DNA of 64,000 nt, from positions 24,973,487 through 25,037,486 of the forward strand of contig OZ035960.1 of NCBI GenBank assembly GCA_964034945.1, read 5' to 3'. This document shows positions 11,588 through 24,419 of this stretch, in pieces. Below the pieces are notes generated by a model. The model ran no database searches, was not told the origin of the DNA, and saw nothing but the letters and a program-made list of their open reading frames with translations. Source of the stretch: Chrysopilus asiliformis (Eukaryota; Arthropoda; Insecta; Diptera; Rhagionidae). The stretch's first letter is position 1. The number at the start of each line of letters is the position of its first letter. The position numbers and the translations under genes were made by a program.

Positions 11588-11787
11588 GCCCTTACCAATG
11601 AACTGTAACTAATTTAGTAACAGTTTTTGGCGTGTGCGAAACGAGCTTATTGCTTGCTAATTTCGGTTCGAATTCTAATTTTTATTGGAAAGTTTCCAGT
11701 TCGCTGTAATAAATGATTGAAAACGTACTAGAATTAGCATGCAATTAGACTGTTTCGCACAGTTAGTAACAGCTCATTGGTAAGAGC
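11588..11787. repeat. MITE (copy 1 of a pair with 51437-51641)
   Basis: About 50-55 bp imperfect terminal inverted repeats: GCCCTTACCAATGA at the left, TCATTGGTAAGAGC at the right, with internal 'ctaatttagtaacag' and 'gtgtgcgaaacg' mirrored. A CAAAC pentamer lies on both sides (11583-11587 and 11788-11792). No coding capacity. The superfamily is not identified. Confidence 0.75.
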
Positions 11788-12417
11788 CAAACTATTCGTA
11801 GCAATCGGTTTTTGTTGTTGTGTCTAATAAGGGGCGTACTTTACACAATGCGTCAATCTTATGCTGCCTATACCTTTTATCCCCTGTCCTGCTATTTCCT
11901 TAACCGATGCAGCAATTTCGACACGGTTCTTCCTGTTGGTTAGGCTATCCTACAAGGAAAGTTTCCGCCCATTAAAATCGAGCCCTAGGAATTCTTCTCA
12001 CGGAATTCCTGAACCGTTGGGAGCAATTTTAATGTGGGTTTCGCCACTATGGTGGATACCTAAAAATTTATCTTTTTCACTCAAATTCAACAAGTTTTGA
12101 ACGAGCTTTTCTGGTAGTTTATTAATATTGAAAAAAACTTGGAAAATTAAAAAAAAACATACAAAATTAACTAAATTAAATCCTATCCTCAAAGTGTTAT
12201 ATGTTTTCCATCAATTTGTATGTACGACATAATGGCCAAATATGGGAGTCATTTGCTATAAAAAAATGGAACATAGAATAGTTACCAAATTTTACAGAAC
12301 ACATTCTTTTTCGTGTAATCATTGCCAAATATGTGACTCAGACTCCAACGTGTGATATGTGGTTACTACAGAAAATTGGGCAACATTTCCTTCTGTGAAG
12401 AACTGAATTTATTCATC
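11788..12417. other. Unclassified stretch with a degenerate repeat shared with 48780-49030
   Basis: At 11870-12060 words such as 'gagcaattttaatgtgg', 'gtttcgccactatgg' and 'cgcccattaaaatc' recur in diverged form at 48850-49010 ('ggagcaattttgacgcag', 'cgcccactaaaatc'). The block may be an old dispersed repeat. The overlapping 79-codon frame is not supported as a gene. Confidence 0.4.
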
Positions 12418-12763
12418 ACTAGCTTGCATACCCGTCGTTGCCGGGTTAAGTTTTTTTCATTTTTTTTTATGGTCTATGTTGGAGCTAAACTTCAGGCCAA
12501 TCGGCTCCGTAGTTTCCCCGCGAAAGGATAACATAGAGGAAGAGCTTTATCACTTCACTTTTTCTTTTTCCTTTTCGAGATCACTTTACCTCCTCCCCTT
12601 ACTCCCCCACCCCTCGCGCTACTTTTTAATGGGTCTATGTTGGGGCTAGACCCCTGACGAACATCTATGCCAAATTTCAGGCCAATCGGTTCAGCCGTTT
12701 TTGCGTGAAAGAGGAATAGACAGACAGACAGACACCAACTCATTTTTATATATTAGTATGATT
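12418..12763 (+). repeat. GTCY repeat family C, plus orientation
   Basis: It opens with 'ctagcttgcatacccgtcg', has the short inverted words ccgtcgttg/gccggg, passes 'caaatttcaggccaatcgg' and 'gccgtttttgcgtgaaag', and ends after (GACA)n with 'tatatattagtatga'. Copies also at 24407-25374 (reverse, interrupted) and 31645-31975. No protein; frames across it are artefacts. Confidence 0.85.
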
Positions 12764-15700
12764 TACGCAACCAATATCCATAAGGATGTGAAACGCACTC
12801 TCATCATGGCGTCGGTGCTGCAAAGTACTAATCGGTTCCGTAATTTGTCCTTAATAATACTTACAACTGAAAATGCCCTCTCCACGGTAGCATTGGGAAA
12901 TGGGAGAGAAAGGAGGGGTAGAGCTAATGTACTGATGTGGTGAGATTTCGTTCAATGAATTTTTATACTGAGATGAGGAAATTTATATACTATAGTCGCT
13001 TTCGCATATTCGTTTCCTATGCGGATTTTTTTCCCTGTAATTCAAATGTAATACGAAGGGTTTAACGTTTATTTTACTCCACAAATACTCCGTTCTATGA
13101 ATATCTGCTACCTTTACTACTTTTTGTTTGCTTATACTAAAGCCTTTAAATATCTTTTTTCTTCAAAATTTAGGCTTTTCATGTTCTTTTAATCTTTTTT
13201 TTTCTATTTCATAACATTTTAATATTATGGACTTTGTATCGATTATCTTGAATGGAAAAAAATCATAAGAGAAACCCATCAGGCTTTAAATTTATAGACT
13301 TCAATATCTGATCATGTCAATCTCAAGGAAGATCAATATGGGTCCATTTTAACAAATTCCCCATGAACCAGTTCAAAACTAGCTACTTTCCCACAAAAGA
13401 TCGTCTAAATATCTCGGAAGTTACACCAGCTGAGAAAATAATTGCCTCATAAATAACACATGGTGGCATAATTGAATAAACGCCGCGATCAATCGTCGAC
13501 TAAATGCACATATTTGCTGCCGATCATAAAATAACTTTCGTATTTTAATATCAATAATAATATTGATAATGTACAATATAAAAAAAAACTTTAACATATT
13601 GCACCTAACGAATAAATACACCGAACAAGGGTGAATTGAATCCGTTTATAAATTCAAATCACAATGCAACATTTAACAGATCCAATAATGCAACAAAATA
13701 CTTTTATCTTTAGATATCAATAGCTTCAAGTAGCTAAATATATTTTCGATCCATATTTCAGGTAGTTTTTTTTACCTATTGCACTTAATTGAATTTAGTA
13801 TTTGTGATTTGATTTAGTCACCTTAGTTGAATTGTATGTATACTAGTGTTACTGGGGCATCAGGAGCAGAAATCGATCTCATGGCTGTTGCGTCCATTAA
13901 TCTTGAGCCTGAACCAAGTTTTTACGCTTACGCTAGACACCATCAACTGCGAAGGAAAGGAATTTCTACTACATTAGCCCAGACTTGAATGTGTTCAAAT
14001 ATGAATTTTTTCCACCTGATCCTAACTGAATGAATGTTTGTTATAAATTACCAGCAATCGATTTCATCATCAATCATTTCTTAATGCGAATAATAAGCTA
14101 AAATGTTGATTATTTGAATTATGCGATGTTTGTAATTTACAGTAGGTACACGGAAACGAACCAATTGGGTGGAGTGAATTAGGCTTTTGCCGAATCAAAA
14201 GATAAAACCTTTGCCATTTTAAAGTGGATTTTTTTCTTCTGCCGATTTTCTTTGTGTGTGAACTTTATTAGGTAACTCGCATTGAATGGAATTTTTGGTA
14301 TTTTCTTGTATTTTAAGATCAAAATCTCATTTTAAATTGCAACAATTCCGATTTTCAGTTCGTTTTAAAAAGCTGTAATGGAGGCAATTTTCAAAATCAC
14401 TTAAATGGGGCCATTTTCTGAATTGATACGATCATTTCTAGCGATAATTTTTAATATCTTCTATATTGGCATTTGGAATTTACGACTTGAATACACTGTA
14501 CATTCAACACATAATTTATTTTTCAGGTTTTCCAATCAGACAATAAGAAAATTCGATCAGTTTCTCAAAAATTTATGAATGGCAATTTATTTACGGGTAT
14601 TTTAAACAAAATCTGAGCCATTGATTTTGTCTGTTTTGTGATCTAATTTTAACTAACTTGTTTTGAACGATTTTCAGAAGATATCGATAACCGGAAAATA
14701 TTTCAATTGATTGATTGAAAAATTGCGTTAACTGAATTTCTATGTGGTTTAAGTAGCTCAATTAAAGAGCAATAAAATTGTAAAAATTAGCACTAAAGTG
14801 TTTGGAAATTGGTATACATTTAAAAACTTATCATTATTGAAATTGTTAAAATTTTATATTCTGAATTAAGTCTGGTTTTCCTAACAGATCTTTGATGGCT
14901 AAATTTATGATCATATTCAAATCAATGACAAGGAAATTTAGAAAATCAAAAAACGGCTTTTACAAAAAAAAGTCTGTTGTTTACTCTATTCAATAAAAAA
15001 AGCTAGTCTATTCAAGCTAGAAATCACATAATTTATGTACTGAACTGCTTCAAGTTCATGGATTCTCTTAACGATGGTGACATTATTATGGCACTTTCCA
15101 AAAAAGAGTATTGGTATTCCTCGTTTTAAGACGCTTCGATATATCACGTTTTGACACATTGCGTTCACTCTTTTGTTCCCGGTCTTGATATACGAGTTGT
15201 AAGTAATTTCTTACAACTTATGTTTGCCACGTATAAGACATGAAAAAAACATAATGCCTTGATATACGATGTTTCGATTTATGACGTAAAATAACTCAAT
15301 TTAGCCTGGTCAAAATCTTTTGCCCTCTATTAGAAATTTTAGGTTTACAGGTGACTAAAATATAACTAAATGTTCCATTAGTTTTGTGGATGCTTTTACA
15401 TCCGAAAAGTTCATCCTAACGGGTAAACTCACACTAAGAACTTGTTTCTAGAATGGAAAGCATAAAAAGCGTAAATTTGGGAAGATATATTCGTCCTCTT
15501 CCAGACATTTAGAATTTGCCAACCAAAGAAAGCTTACCAGCTAGTATAAAAAAAATAAAAATCAATGTAGTTCCTATGTTTGAATCAAAAAAATTTACTA
15601 TTAAAAAGTTCTTTTATGTTGCCATAATAATGAAATTTTAAATCGAATTTATAAATTTAAATTAAATATTTTAACAAGTAAAATCAAAATTAAACCTTTG

Positions 15701-15917
15701 GACGAAATTTTATTAATCAAAATTGGTGTATTATTTAAACATGTGGGAGTTTTCTTAAATAAGCGATTTGACATTAATAAAATCTTCAAAATCTCTTGTA
15801 CTGCACTTTGAATTATACTTTCGTTCAATCAAATAATAAATTATATGTGATGAAAGCAAAATAAAATTAATTGACCTTTTCATTTCACCTGTGTACAGCT
15901 TCTTCTCACATTAAAAA
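12764..15917. other. AT-rich sequence without recognisable gene
   Basis: No gene recognised. 13430-13620 and 13840-14010 are a little less AT-biased and could be regulatory, but nothing decisive is visible. Short frames at 13421-13621 and 14986-15168 carry no motifs. Confidence 0.5.
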
Positions 15918-15957
15918 AAGTTTGGTACTAACCTGAAAAGAAAAATGAAAAAAAACA
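15918..15957 (-). promoter_or_regulatory. Candidate recursive splice site (fused 3'/5' splice sites)
   Basis: On the minus strand a pyrimidine-rich tract ends TTTTTCTTTTCAG and is directly followed by GTTAGTACC, with the junction at 15933/15932. A 3' splice site abutting a 5' splice site with no exon between is the signature of ratchet points in very long insect introns. The donor half (GTTAGT) is acceptable but not the best consensus. Confidence 0.4.
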
Positions 15958-17484
15958 TCGTTAGACTATAAGTACTTTAAAAAATGATTTCATAAGCACA
16001 TATTTGATATTAATAACAATGCATTTTTATGCTCAATAAAGATGTAACAAAAAAAACTTTCTCCCTTGAAATATTATCAAGAATTACTAATTGGAAAAAA
16101 CGTTAACACTACTAAAAAGTCGGAACAAAACCAAAAGGAATATGAAAGATTTTGTTATAAATCAATCGATCAAAAATGTGAGCAGATTTGTCCTTCCATG
16201 ACGATATCAAATTCCAAGGCATTAAAATATTGTAAGTAATGAAATACGTTTCCATTGTTTAAGCGCCTCCATCGAAAGCCTTCAATTTAGGAAATACTTC
16301 AAGTATAGAACAAGTGAATTTTTCATTAAAATCATACATGACTTACAACAGATGAAGATGCAACATAATCGAAAAAAGCAACTTTTGCTTGTTTTTCATT
16401 AAAATGTTCGGTGCTTTTTTTAATTTTTTTTTCGTGTTACGTTGTCTGTTATTAACAGCAAAATAGTAAAGAATCACTTGAACTGGAACAGACTTTAGAA
16501 TGGACACCTTGACCTAATCCAAAGTCTCTCATGCATAGCTAAACTAAACTCGACAAACACTTAAACTATAGAAAGATTCCATCTAGCAGATGGAAACCTT
16601 TGCGCGTTTTTCAATAGTTCGAGTTTCACAAATGAAAGGTTGTGCATCCTCAATTTCGCATACAATTGGCACGTGCTTATGAAATTTTTATGTAAAATAG
16701 AAACAAGTTAAACATAGCATGGCATACCACAAGAAATATCAACAGCAGCATTAGCTGCCTTACCATCAGAAGCTTGATATTCATATACAAATCTCATCTC
16801 ATCTTCAAGAATTGAAAGATGTACCAATTGTCGGTCAAAGACTGAAAAAGTAACGCATGAACATCTTTGAAATTTTTCCAAGATCATTAAAACTGAAACC
16901 CAAAGCGCCAGAAACGGAAGGAGCAAAAAGCAGTAAGGTCGATCTAGTTGAACTCTTATAGTCGGGATTCTCTGAATTTCTTCAACAGACCGTAACTAAC
17001 ATTCAAACCATATAGAGTTTATTTGTCAGGTTACACAGATTGCCCACGGACCGTACAAGGTGTCTGTTGATACCAATGACGTGTAATAAGAAAAAGTGAT
17101 AAGTTAGCTCAGTTGGGAAATTGGGAAAATCAATAAAATATGCGATGTAACCATGGCAAAAAATTATAAAAAGGAAAATCATTTTTAAAATAACGTAGGT
17201 ATACTATATATGGACTTCAAAATGCGACAATTTTTTTTTTGTTTTTTGTTCTCGAAATTTTTTTTTGACATAGTTTTTTTTATTTTTCTCCATTTATAAA
17301 TTTTCGATTAACTCTTTTATTCTCACAATTTTTGAAATCACAATTTTTTGATAGTAAAACGTCTTCTGCAATAAAAAATAAGGAAAAATCGTCACAGGAA
17401 AAAAAAATTTATGAAAAAGCTGCCATAGGCAGATACCCAAAAATCTGTTCCTGCATCCCAAAGTTTCGTACCTCCGCCTTAGAA
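15958..17484. other. AT-rich sequence without recognisable gene
   Basis: No gene or classified repeat seen. The 72-codon minus-strand frame at 16708-16926 has somewhat mixed composition but no motif, and its edges are not convincing splice sites. 17220-17400 is T-rich simple sequence. Confidence 0.45.
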
Positions 17485-18757
17485 CAAGGGCTCTAAACCT
17501 TTTTTTTACGGTCTGTGTTTTAGAAATTCGAGGTCCTAATGATCGGTGGGCCCCGTCGTAAAACTATTAGTCGCAAGACTTTTAGGTTAGGGTAAGTCAC
17601 GTATAGATGCCCCACTAGGATAGATGCCTCACTGTTAAAAACTCGTACTTAACGAAACAAAACGGAACATGTCATATCCTACATATCAAGTGTTTGCTCA
17701 ATGAAACTTCAGTGCGTTGTTAAAATTCGCGAGAGTCGGGCGTGTTGCGGGATAATTGGGCATTTTTGTTTTCGAACAAGGGAAAACTCCAAAAACTTAT
17801 TTTGAGCTGCACAAAAACTCTTGGAACTTTTGCTTAAAGAAGTATGTATATATTTTTTTATTTTTTATGTGTCAAATGGAGTGTTTAGTGTTTGTGAAAA
17901 AAATTTTTTTTTTATTTTTATCCACATTTAATTTATTAAATAATTGGGGCATCTATCCGGTATGAAAAGGACAGACGCCTTCTTTTTTAAAGGGATAGTT
18001 GACCTTAGGGGCAAATTAACTCTAGGTAATAATATATACCTATTTGCTTTCCCACATTCATTGAAAATACTTATTTATTATAGGTAAACATCCTATCCTT
18101 GGATTCGAAATTGAAAAACGGCTCGTGCGTCATATTCAGAAATTAGAGGCCGTTCGATTTCCTCCCGAAAGACACTGAATTTTGTTATTTTTCTCTTTAT
18201 TATTTAATTAAATTTTTTTATATTGCAGTATGTGTATATTGGATAGACATATATGTATGTAAATGAATTAAAATGCATAATAAAATTTTGTTATAACTTA
18301 ATAAAATGTTTTTTTTTTCCTCAAAGGCATCTATCCCACATGCACATTTATCATGTTGGGCGTCCACCCCATAGGTTGGGCATCTATCCCAAAAAGTAGA
18401 GACTAACAAAAACATTTTTATCACAGTAAAAGAAAAACATAATGTAAGTTTTTTTCGGCTGAAATTGTAGATAAGTGTACAGACTAATATTTAAAAATAA
18501 AAAAAAATCGAAAATGTCTTTCTTCATTGTGAAATATAGCAAAGTCAAAATGTGGGGCATCTATACGTGAGTTACCCTATTATTAATTTTTAAGATTATT
18601 TTAGCCAAAATCTTTTAAGGAAAATGCGCCACATGCAAAAATTTTGTTGAAAAAATTTATTGTTGTTCTTAATAAATCCGCCATTTTCCCATTTTCATTA
18701 AAACGTTGCAACCCCCTAAAAATGTTGTGATTGCAACCCACCGATTGGGAAACAGTG
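17485..18757. mobile_element. Possible hAT-like relic interrupted by a TA-flanked element
   Basis: The right end reads, in reverse, CACTGTTTCCCAATCGGTGG, a hAT-type terminus. The left candidate end is CAAGGGCTCTAAACC, followed by a 'gatcggtggg' word that also occurs near the right end. Flanks share CTTAG only. The interior is occupied by the element at 17590-18577. No transposase is visible. Left end and duplication are uncertain. Confidence 0.35.
17590..18577. mobile_element. TA-flanked non-autonomous Tc1/pogo-type element
   Basis: Inverted ends GGGTAAGTCACGTATAGATG and its complement (one mismatch over about 26 bp) lie inside TA dinucleotides (17588-17589, 18578-18579). The TIR core 'ggcatctatcc' recurs inside at about 17947, 18326 and 18380, with diverged copies near 17618, 17750 and 18358. 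The 988-bp interior is AT-rich with no transposase frame; the short frames at 17756-17965 and 18218-18424 merely cross these words. Confidence 0.75.
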
Positions 18758-18763
18758 TCTTAG

Positions 18764-18888
18764 GCCCGTTTGCGCCAAATATTCTTAAAAAAATGAGTGG
18801 TGATTAGCCTACTTAAACCGTAGAAATTCTGTAGCTTAAATAACTTCAGTTATACATAAGCTGCTAAGTTTAGCTGGTGCAAACGGCA
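18764..18888. repeat. Small MITE
   Basis: Imperfect inverted ends: GCCCGTTTGCGCCAAATATT at the left, and 'tagctggtgcaaacggca' at the right. CTTAG occurs on both sides (18759-18763, 18889-18893). No coding capacity; superfamily uncertain. Confidence 0.6.
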
Positions 18889-18893
18889 CTTAG

Positions 18894-20081
18894 ACAAATT
18901 AATATTAATTGCCCAATTTAAACTAAATCTGTATCAAAATTGGAATATATTTCTCCGTTCTGTTGATCCCAATCGTAATCTAAAGTTATTCTGATATCCC
19001 AAATGATGTAAATTTTATCCTCCCGCCCTCATCACCGGTTTTACCTTTACTTAAAGTGTAATGTGAAAAAATTGCAATTACATTTTTTCACATTTAATTT
19101 TGCGATATTGAGTCATGGGATTGGATTATATCGAATTCATACAGAGAGCGTGAAATTAAATCAAATAAAATGTGTGGCGGTTAAAACTTGTAATAATGCC
19201 GGCCAATCATTAATAGTGCGGGTGATGAGATTCAATTTTGCATGTAATCATTTTTCGCTAATGCTAAAGTCGATCTAATTACGCAATTAAATCTGTTGAT
19301 CGATATCGGCGAGGTACAAGTACTTTAGAGATGAAAACATACTTTTAGTTATCGTTTTTCGCGAGGATTTTATTATGGAGTTGCAATTGATTTGTTTGAC
19401 TCTTTCAATTATAAAGACATTGTCGCTGTTCACTTCAACAGGTTAAAATTCCAAAGTCCACTTTTTATACGTAAATGCAGTCACAGTTTTCACTTTTCAG
19501 CTCACTGAGCCGTTTTAAAATTTCTAAGTTAATCAAATTATGCTGAGTGAGTTTCATTTTCAACTTTGCAACAATGTTGAATGTTTATCTTTTTTATACT
19601 CGTATTTAATGGTTCAGTTAAATTATTCTGTTAATACCTTGTCCATTTTTATCTCAGATTTTCTAAAATGGTTTTTTTGGTTTTCTTACACTCAGTAAGA
19701 AAAATTTCTTCAAATAATTTAATTAACCATAAATATTGTATCAAATATTGGATTGATAAAAATTATTATCTTATATTTAAAGTCCCAAGAAATCTACTCA
19801 ATCCTACCAATCATATGAACAAACTTCAATCTCGTACTACACTGAGAGAAATCGAGTAAAGTTTTTATGTCTGCTGCATGCCTATTTTAGCTAGTGCCGA
19901 CTAAGTTCCCATATATGTTAAGTCTGTGGTCTATAGCACATGTCAACTTTTTGTGTCAATCCATAACAAGATGAACAAAGAGCAAGTGGGGGGTGTGAGT
20001 GGAACAAAAAGTTATGTAAAATAGAAATTTGAAAATTTTAAGTTAATAATTTCATATCCTTTACCAAACATAAATGACATG
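18894..20081. other. AT-rich sequence without recognisable gene
   Basis: Nothing identified. The frames at 19063-19278 and 19668-19859 have no motif and no intron signals worth reporting. Confidence 0.5.
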
Positions 20082-20090
20082 GGTGAAAAC

Positions 20091-20324
20091 CATGGCCGAA
20101 TTATACAAGGTCTGCTGGTTATTTTTTGACAGCCACCATTTGCTACGTCATCGGCAAGAAATTCTTTGTAATGTTGATTGTGCGTACGGAGTTGTTTAGC
20201 TAGATGTTAGCTAGATTTGAGAATTAGGGAAAATTCCCATTGAGTCTTATAAGAATTTCTTGCCGATGACGTCAGAGCCAGAAGCAACTGAGCTGTCAAA
20301 CAGACCTTGTATAATTCGGCCATG
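20091..20324. mobile_element. MULE-like MITE with long terminal inverted repeats
   Basis: The ends CATGGCCGAATTATACAAGG and complement begin inverted repeats of about 80-90 bp that also share 'gacgtcatcggcaagaaatt' (one mismatch on the left). GGTGAAAAC stands immediately outside each end (20082-20090, 20325-20333); because the terminus is itself CATGG/CCATG the duplication could be 9-11 bp. Long TIRs and a 9-bp duplication suggest Mutator-like elements. No coding capacity. Confidence 0.7.
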
Positions 20325-20333
20325 GGTGAAAAC

Positions 20334-21048
20334 CAAGAAAACAATATAGGGAAAAAATGTTAAAAATGCACCGCAGGTGAATTTTTTTTAACCGAAACAT
20401 ACTGCGGTACACTGATTAAATTAAGACTTGCATAATCCCAAGCGAAAAAAAAACTAATTTTCGGGCTTTTGCACAGGTTATAAATAAAAGTTACTGAAAT
20501 TGTGAGAACACCAAAAAATGTAAAATTTGAAATGTATCACACCAAGTGAAAATTAGTCGGAAAACTGCGTCGCAGAGGGGATAATATGATTTACAGCAAC
20601 TCCCAGCCGAAGTCGAGTATATATGGGGCGACAGATCTAGTACGAGAGCAAGTAGAATGTTTGCCCACAAAAGCTTGTATTAAGAACGCTTTCGGCAATC
20701 AAAACTATTAAGCTGGCCATGTATTAAGCTGGCCAATCAGTCTAAAGAATCAGTCTTTCTTCTAAACAGTTTTACATTTTTCTGTTTAAAATTTAACCTT
20801 TGTTCAGACCAGAGGTTTTAAAGGCAATAAGTGGAAATTTTAGCGACCTATAAAGAACATTACAGAACAAGAAGCTATACGATTTATTTTATAAGACATA
20901 TCCCTCGAAATAATACAATTTTTAAAAGATAGCCCAATATCGATTTTTCCAAATCGCCCAATTTGCGATTTATCCGAAAAGTTTGTCGTAAAATCACGAA
21001 AAAGATAGCCCAATTCGCGATAAGTCGTCCAAACTGGCAACCCTGGTG
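20334..21048. other. Unclassified sequence with diverged repeat words
   Basis: From about 20930 to 21045 the phrase 'gatagcccaat' recurs with 'cgcgat' and 'gcgattt' words and ends in 'tggcaaccctgg'. This looks like the edge of an unclassified dispersed element. The rest holds nothing recognisable. Confidence 0.35.
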
Positions 21049-21096
21049 ACTGCTATACACACTGCTATACACACTGCTATACACACTGCTATACAC
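21049..21096. repeat. Tandem repeat, 4 x 12 bp
   Basis: Four exact copies of ACTGCTATACAC. The in-frame translation is repetitive (SSVY-type on the minus strand) and not a gene. Confidence 0.9.
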
Positions 21097-21145
21097 ACGG
21101 TGTAAATATTTCCCTACTGTCACTGAAACTTCACATGAACTAGCT

Positions 21146-21175
21146 GTAAAGCATTGTAAAGCATTGTAAAGCATT
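21146..21175. repeat. Tandem repeat, 3 x 10 bp
   Basis: Three exact copies of GTAAAGCATT, 50 bp after the 12-bp array. At 21190-21275 the words 'gttcgcca' and 'ttggcgaac' form a loose inverted pair. Confidence 0.9.
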
Positions 21176-23164
21176 GTCAATTTCTACCACCAACTGCAGG
21201 TGAACTTTGTTCGCCAGAGTACGGGAACGTTCACTTCGCCAAAAAATCGACAGCAGTTGGCGAACTTTTTTCTCTGAGTGTACTGAAAATCCAATCAAAT
21301 TTTAAAAGAAGGGCTGAGATAAGTTTTGGCATCGCAAGATTACAATATCTCCTACCTTTTATGACTTCACATCGATGAAAATCTTCGTGATTTCAAAAGT
21401 GTCCTTTCAAATACAATAGAAATGTTATTAAGAAATTTCTGTAAATTTTGCTACAAAATGAAAATTAACTATTTGCAACATTTCAAACAATCAACAAGAA
21501 ATCTTTTAATAAACAGTCCCTAAAATTGATTTCAAAATGCCTAAAAAGTACAAAAAAAATGTTTTTTTTTGCTTTCATAATAAATTATCACATAATTTGA
21601 TTTAATCAATAAGCACTTTTGGAATATTATTCAAAAGCCTAAATGAAAATTAGCAAAAATTATGAAGCAGAAAATGACAGATACACCTTCGCAACACGGC
21701 ATAAACATTGGAATTAAATTCTCAACGTATCATTTGAATCAAAATATTTTATTGCCATTAATTATAGTAATTTCCATATTTAAGTGAAAAGTTAAGTAAT
21801 CGAATGTCTCAATGAACATCAGTCGCGAAAAACGAATACCGAAATAGAAAAACGAAAAACTAATTCCCACCTTTGCCTGAGGGGACATACTGCCCAATGC
21901 GATGCGCGTTCATTCCATGGTGGTCGATGATCGTCCAACTTTGGCTATCATTTATAACAATCATAACTATGGAATGCTGGTCATAATGACGTCGCTGTGA
22001 CTAGCCTAAAGTGTTGCACGTCTGTCAAAATGAAATATGTGTCAGTCGGGTTTAGGACCCCCTTTGATGTATCCTATAACAATCGCGTGTCCAGTTTTTT
22101 TTAAACGCCGCATCAACACTAGCTTTATGACTGTTATGTTTTGCTAGTGCCATTTATATGTAAATCAGATGACATCGAAAAAATACATAGAGGAGCATGG
22201 AAAACCCTCGTATTTGCCTTGCATAACACCAACCAAATAGAATGAATTATATCATCGTGATGATAAGACTAGACCAGGTCGGACCAGACTATTTCAAGCT
22301 AAGATGACACTATTCCCAGGCTAGGAACTGCCATCAGCCTCTGCCATTCAAATAATTCCAAAGACAAAACCGGCACAACTTAGTCACCTGATGCTAGCAG
22401 ATTTATGCCATCGAGTGTATTTATTGTATCTATTTTAGGCGTCAAATATTAATATGCATAATAGACTGAAAAAAAGAGTTTTTTTCCAAGATGCATCCGA
22501 GCTAGGTGTCTGTCCACAGGTCCGGCTAGACGAGTCGGGCGGGTTTCGACTAAGTTCAGGTTGGAGGAGGTTATTAATAGGCTCACTTTTGAAAAGGTGT
22601 TTCAATAAGATGCGCAGTTAGTAGCATTCAGCAACTTACACAGTAGTAGATGGCGATTATACAATATTTATTGGGGTGTTTCCTAATTCTACCGAGACAA
22701 AGCCCGGCCATAGTGATTAGTGACCCAGGCCCATACAATAGAGTCAATATTTTTTACTTCAATAAAATCTTTGGGATGATTGTTTGATGATGATTCAGGA
22801 AACCAAACGATTACAACTGGCTTTCGTATATTTCATGCTTAAATGTCAAGGAATCAAATCGATTGTTCCATAGACGAGTTTCTTATGTGTGAAATTTATT
22901 TATGACGCCCCCATTATCGATCAATTATTCGAAATTTTATGATTTGTCGAAAGCCTAACGTGTAATTTTTTCTTACCATGAAAGATTTTTCAGATTTTAA
23001 TTAAAGGTTTGACCAGACATGCTTGAAAACTATAGAAGTTTTTTATTTGAATAAAAATTTTAAGTGCCTATTTAAGCGATCGATTGGAATTTCAAAAACT
23101 TTCTAACAAAAGTTTTGCGAAGTAATTATCACATAAGGTGTACCAATTATAATTTGATTATAAA
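21176..23164. other. AT-rich sequence, no gene; 21890-22560 of mixed composition
   Basis: 21890-22560 is less AT-biased than its surroundings, with no open frame of note. It could be regulatory DNA of a host gene. Nothing else recognised. Confidence 0.4.
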
Positions 23165-23568
23165 AGTATCAGTTGCGATCAACACAAAACTTTACTCTGG
23201 AATTTTTAGTTTCGGAAAGAATTTGTAAAAAATATGTTTTTTTTAAATATTTCGAGAAATGTTATAGATACAAAAAATCATTAAAGGAAGAAATGTGGGA
23301 AATTTTATAGCTGACGTTACTTTTCCAACAATTGATAGAAAACTCCGATTTTCGTAAAACGTAATTTACAAAAAATTTCAAGTCGCTCCCTCAACGCGTT
23401 CTCGAGTTATTTAAGATACGTAAAACGGACAGACCGATGCAAGGACAGCCTCGTAATTTTATCTGAAACGGATTTCGTACTGATTAGAAATTTTCTGTCT
23501 GCCCCTGCTCTCGAGCCGGTCTCCGTCATGAATACAATAATTTCTCTCTATAGAAGAAGAAAGTAAAA
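23165..23568 (+). repeat. GTCY repeat family D, fullest copy
   Basis: In order: 'gttgcgatcaacacaaaac', 'gtttcggaaag', 'aaatttcaagtcgctccct', 'cgagttatttaagatacgt', 'aaaacggacagaccgatgc', and the end 'catgaatacaataatttct' then 'ctctatagaag'. Other copies: 9425-9720, 29838-30232, 60390-60605, 62935-63245 and scraps at 2925-3130 and 6560-6640. Confidence 0.75.
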
Positions 23569-24419
23569 ATATAAGAAAAGTTTAAAAAAATAATTTTATT
23601 TATTCTTTTATATTGGAGATGGAGGAAGGACATTAGTCTAGACTGCTATCACAGCCGCTCCTCTTAATGCAATGAAAAACCTTACAAATGTTACCATCCA
23701 TGGTTCGTAATCCATCTACCTACACGTAGCAGGGACGAAAAATTGTTGCGTAACCCAAATTGAGAAAGCCCAGTCCTACTTTAGGATGTTAGTAAGATAG
23801 ATAAATCCTTCTGAGGGTATTTTCAAAAGTTAAAATTCCAAAAAAATGTACATTTTTAAATGGATTTCTCCAATTGACCGAAAGTAATGGTAATTCTTTT
23901 CTAAAAAGTAGGGGAGACTGGGGTATTCTGGACCACGGGGAATTGCGGACCAGCGTCATTTTTTTCCCCCTAGTAGTGGTTGGTAGCTGCAAATAACTGT
24001 AATCAGTTTGCCTCATGTTAAGCTAATTTTTCTAACAGTACTCGACTTGTGTATACGCACTATCACCTCGCTTCAATAGCAAATAGAAAAGTGATACTTC
24101 GAAATTTTTATTTTCACTTTGTGTTTCGCTTAAATTTAACCACATTTTTCGAGAATCAACTCAAGTAAATATATTGATAATATTCGCGGAGCCTTAAGCA
24201 TTCGACACTGACAAGAAATTTTGCATGAAGTTTGCATTGTGTTACTAATAGCTGCCATATTGTAAAAAAGAGCATTCGGGGAATTGTGGACCATTTTTGT
24301 CGGGGAATTATGGACCACTCAATTCTTGACATTTGACAAGCAAACTTCGTGTATTTGATGCATATAAGTGTTTTTTCATGCAAAAACACAGCATTAGATT
24401 TTCGGCAATCATACTAATA

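Noticed and set aside
13755..13775. Other CAG/GT junctions (for example 13761, 31156, 40891, 55135)
   Set aside because: They lack a proper pyrimidine tract or a good donor, unlike the sites at 15932 and 53066, so they were not called ratchet points.
20884..21180. 98-codon minus-strand frame with repeated SSVY
   Set aside because: It reads through two tandem arrays and a repeat remnant.
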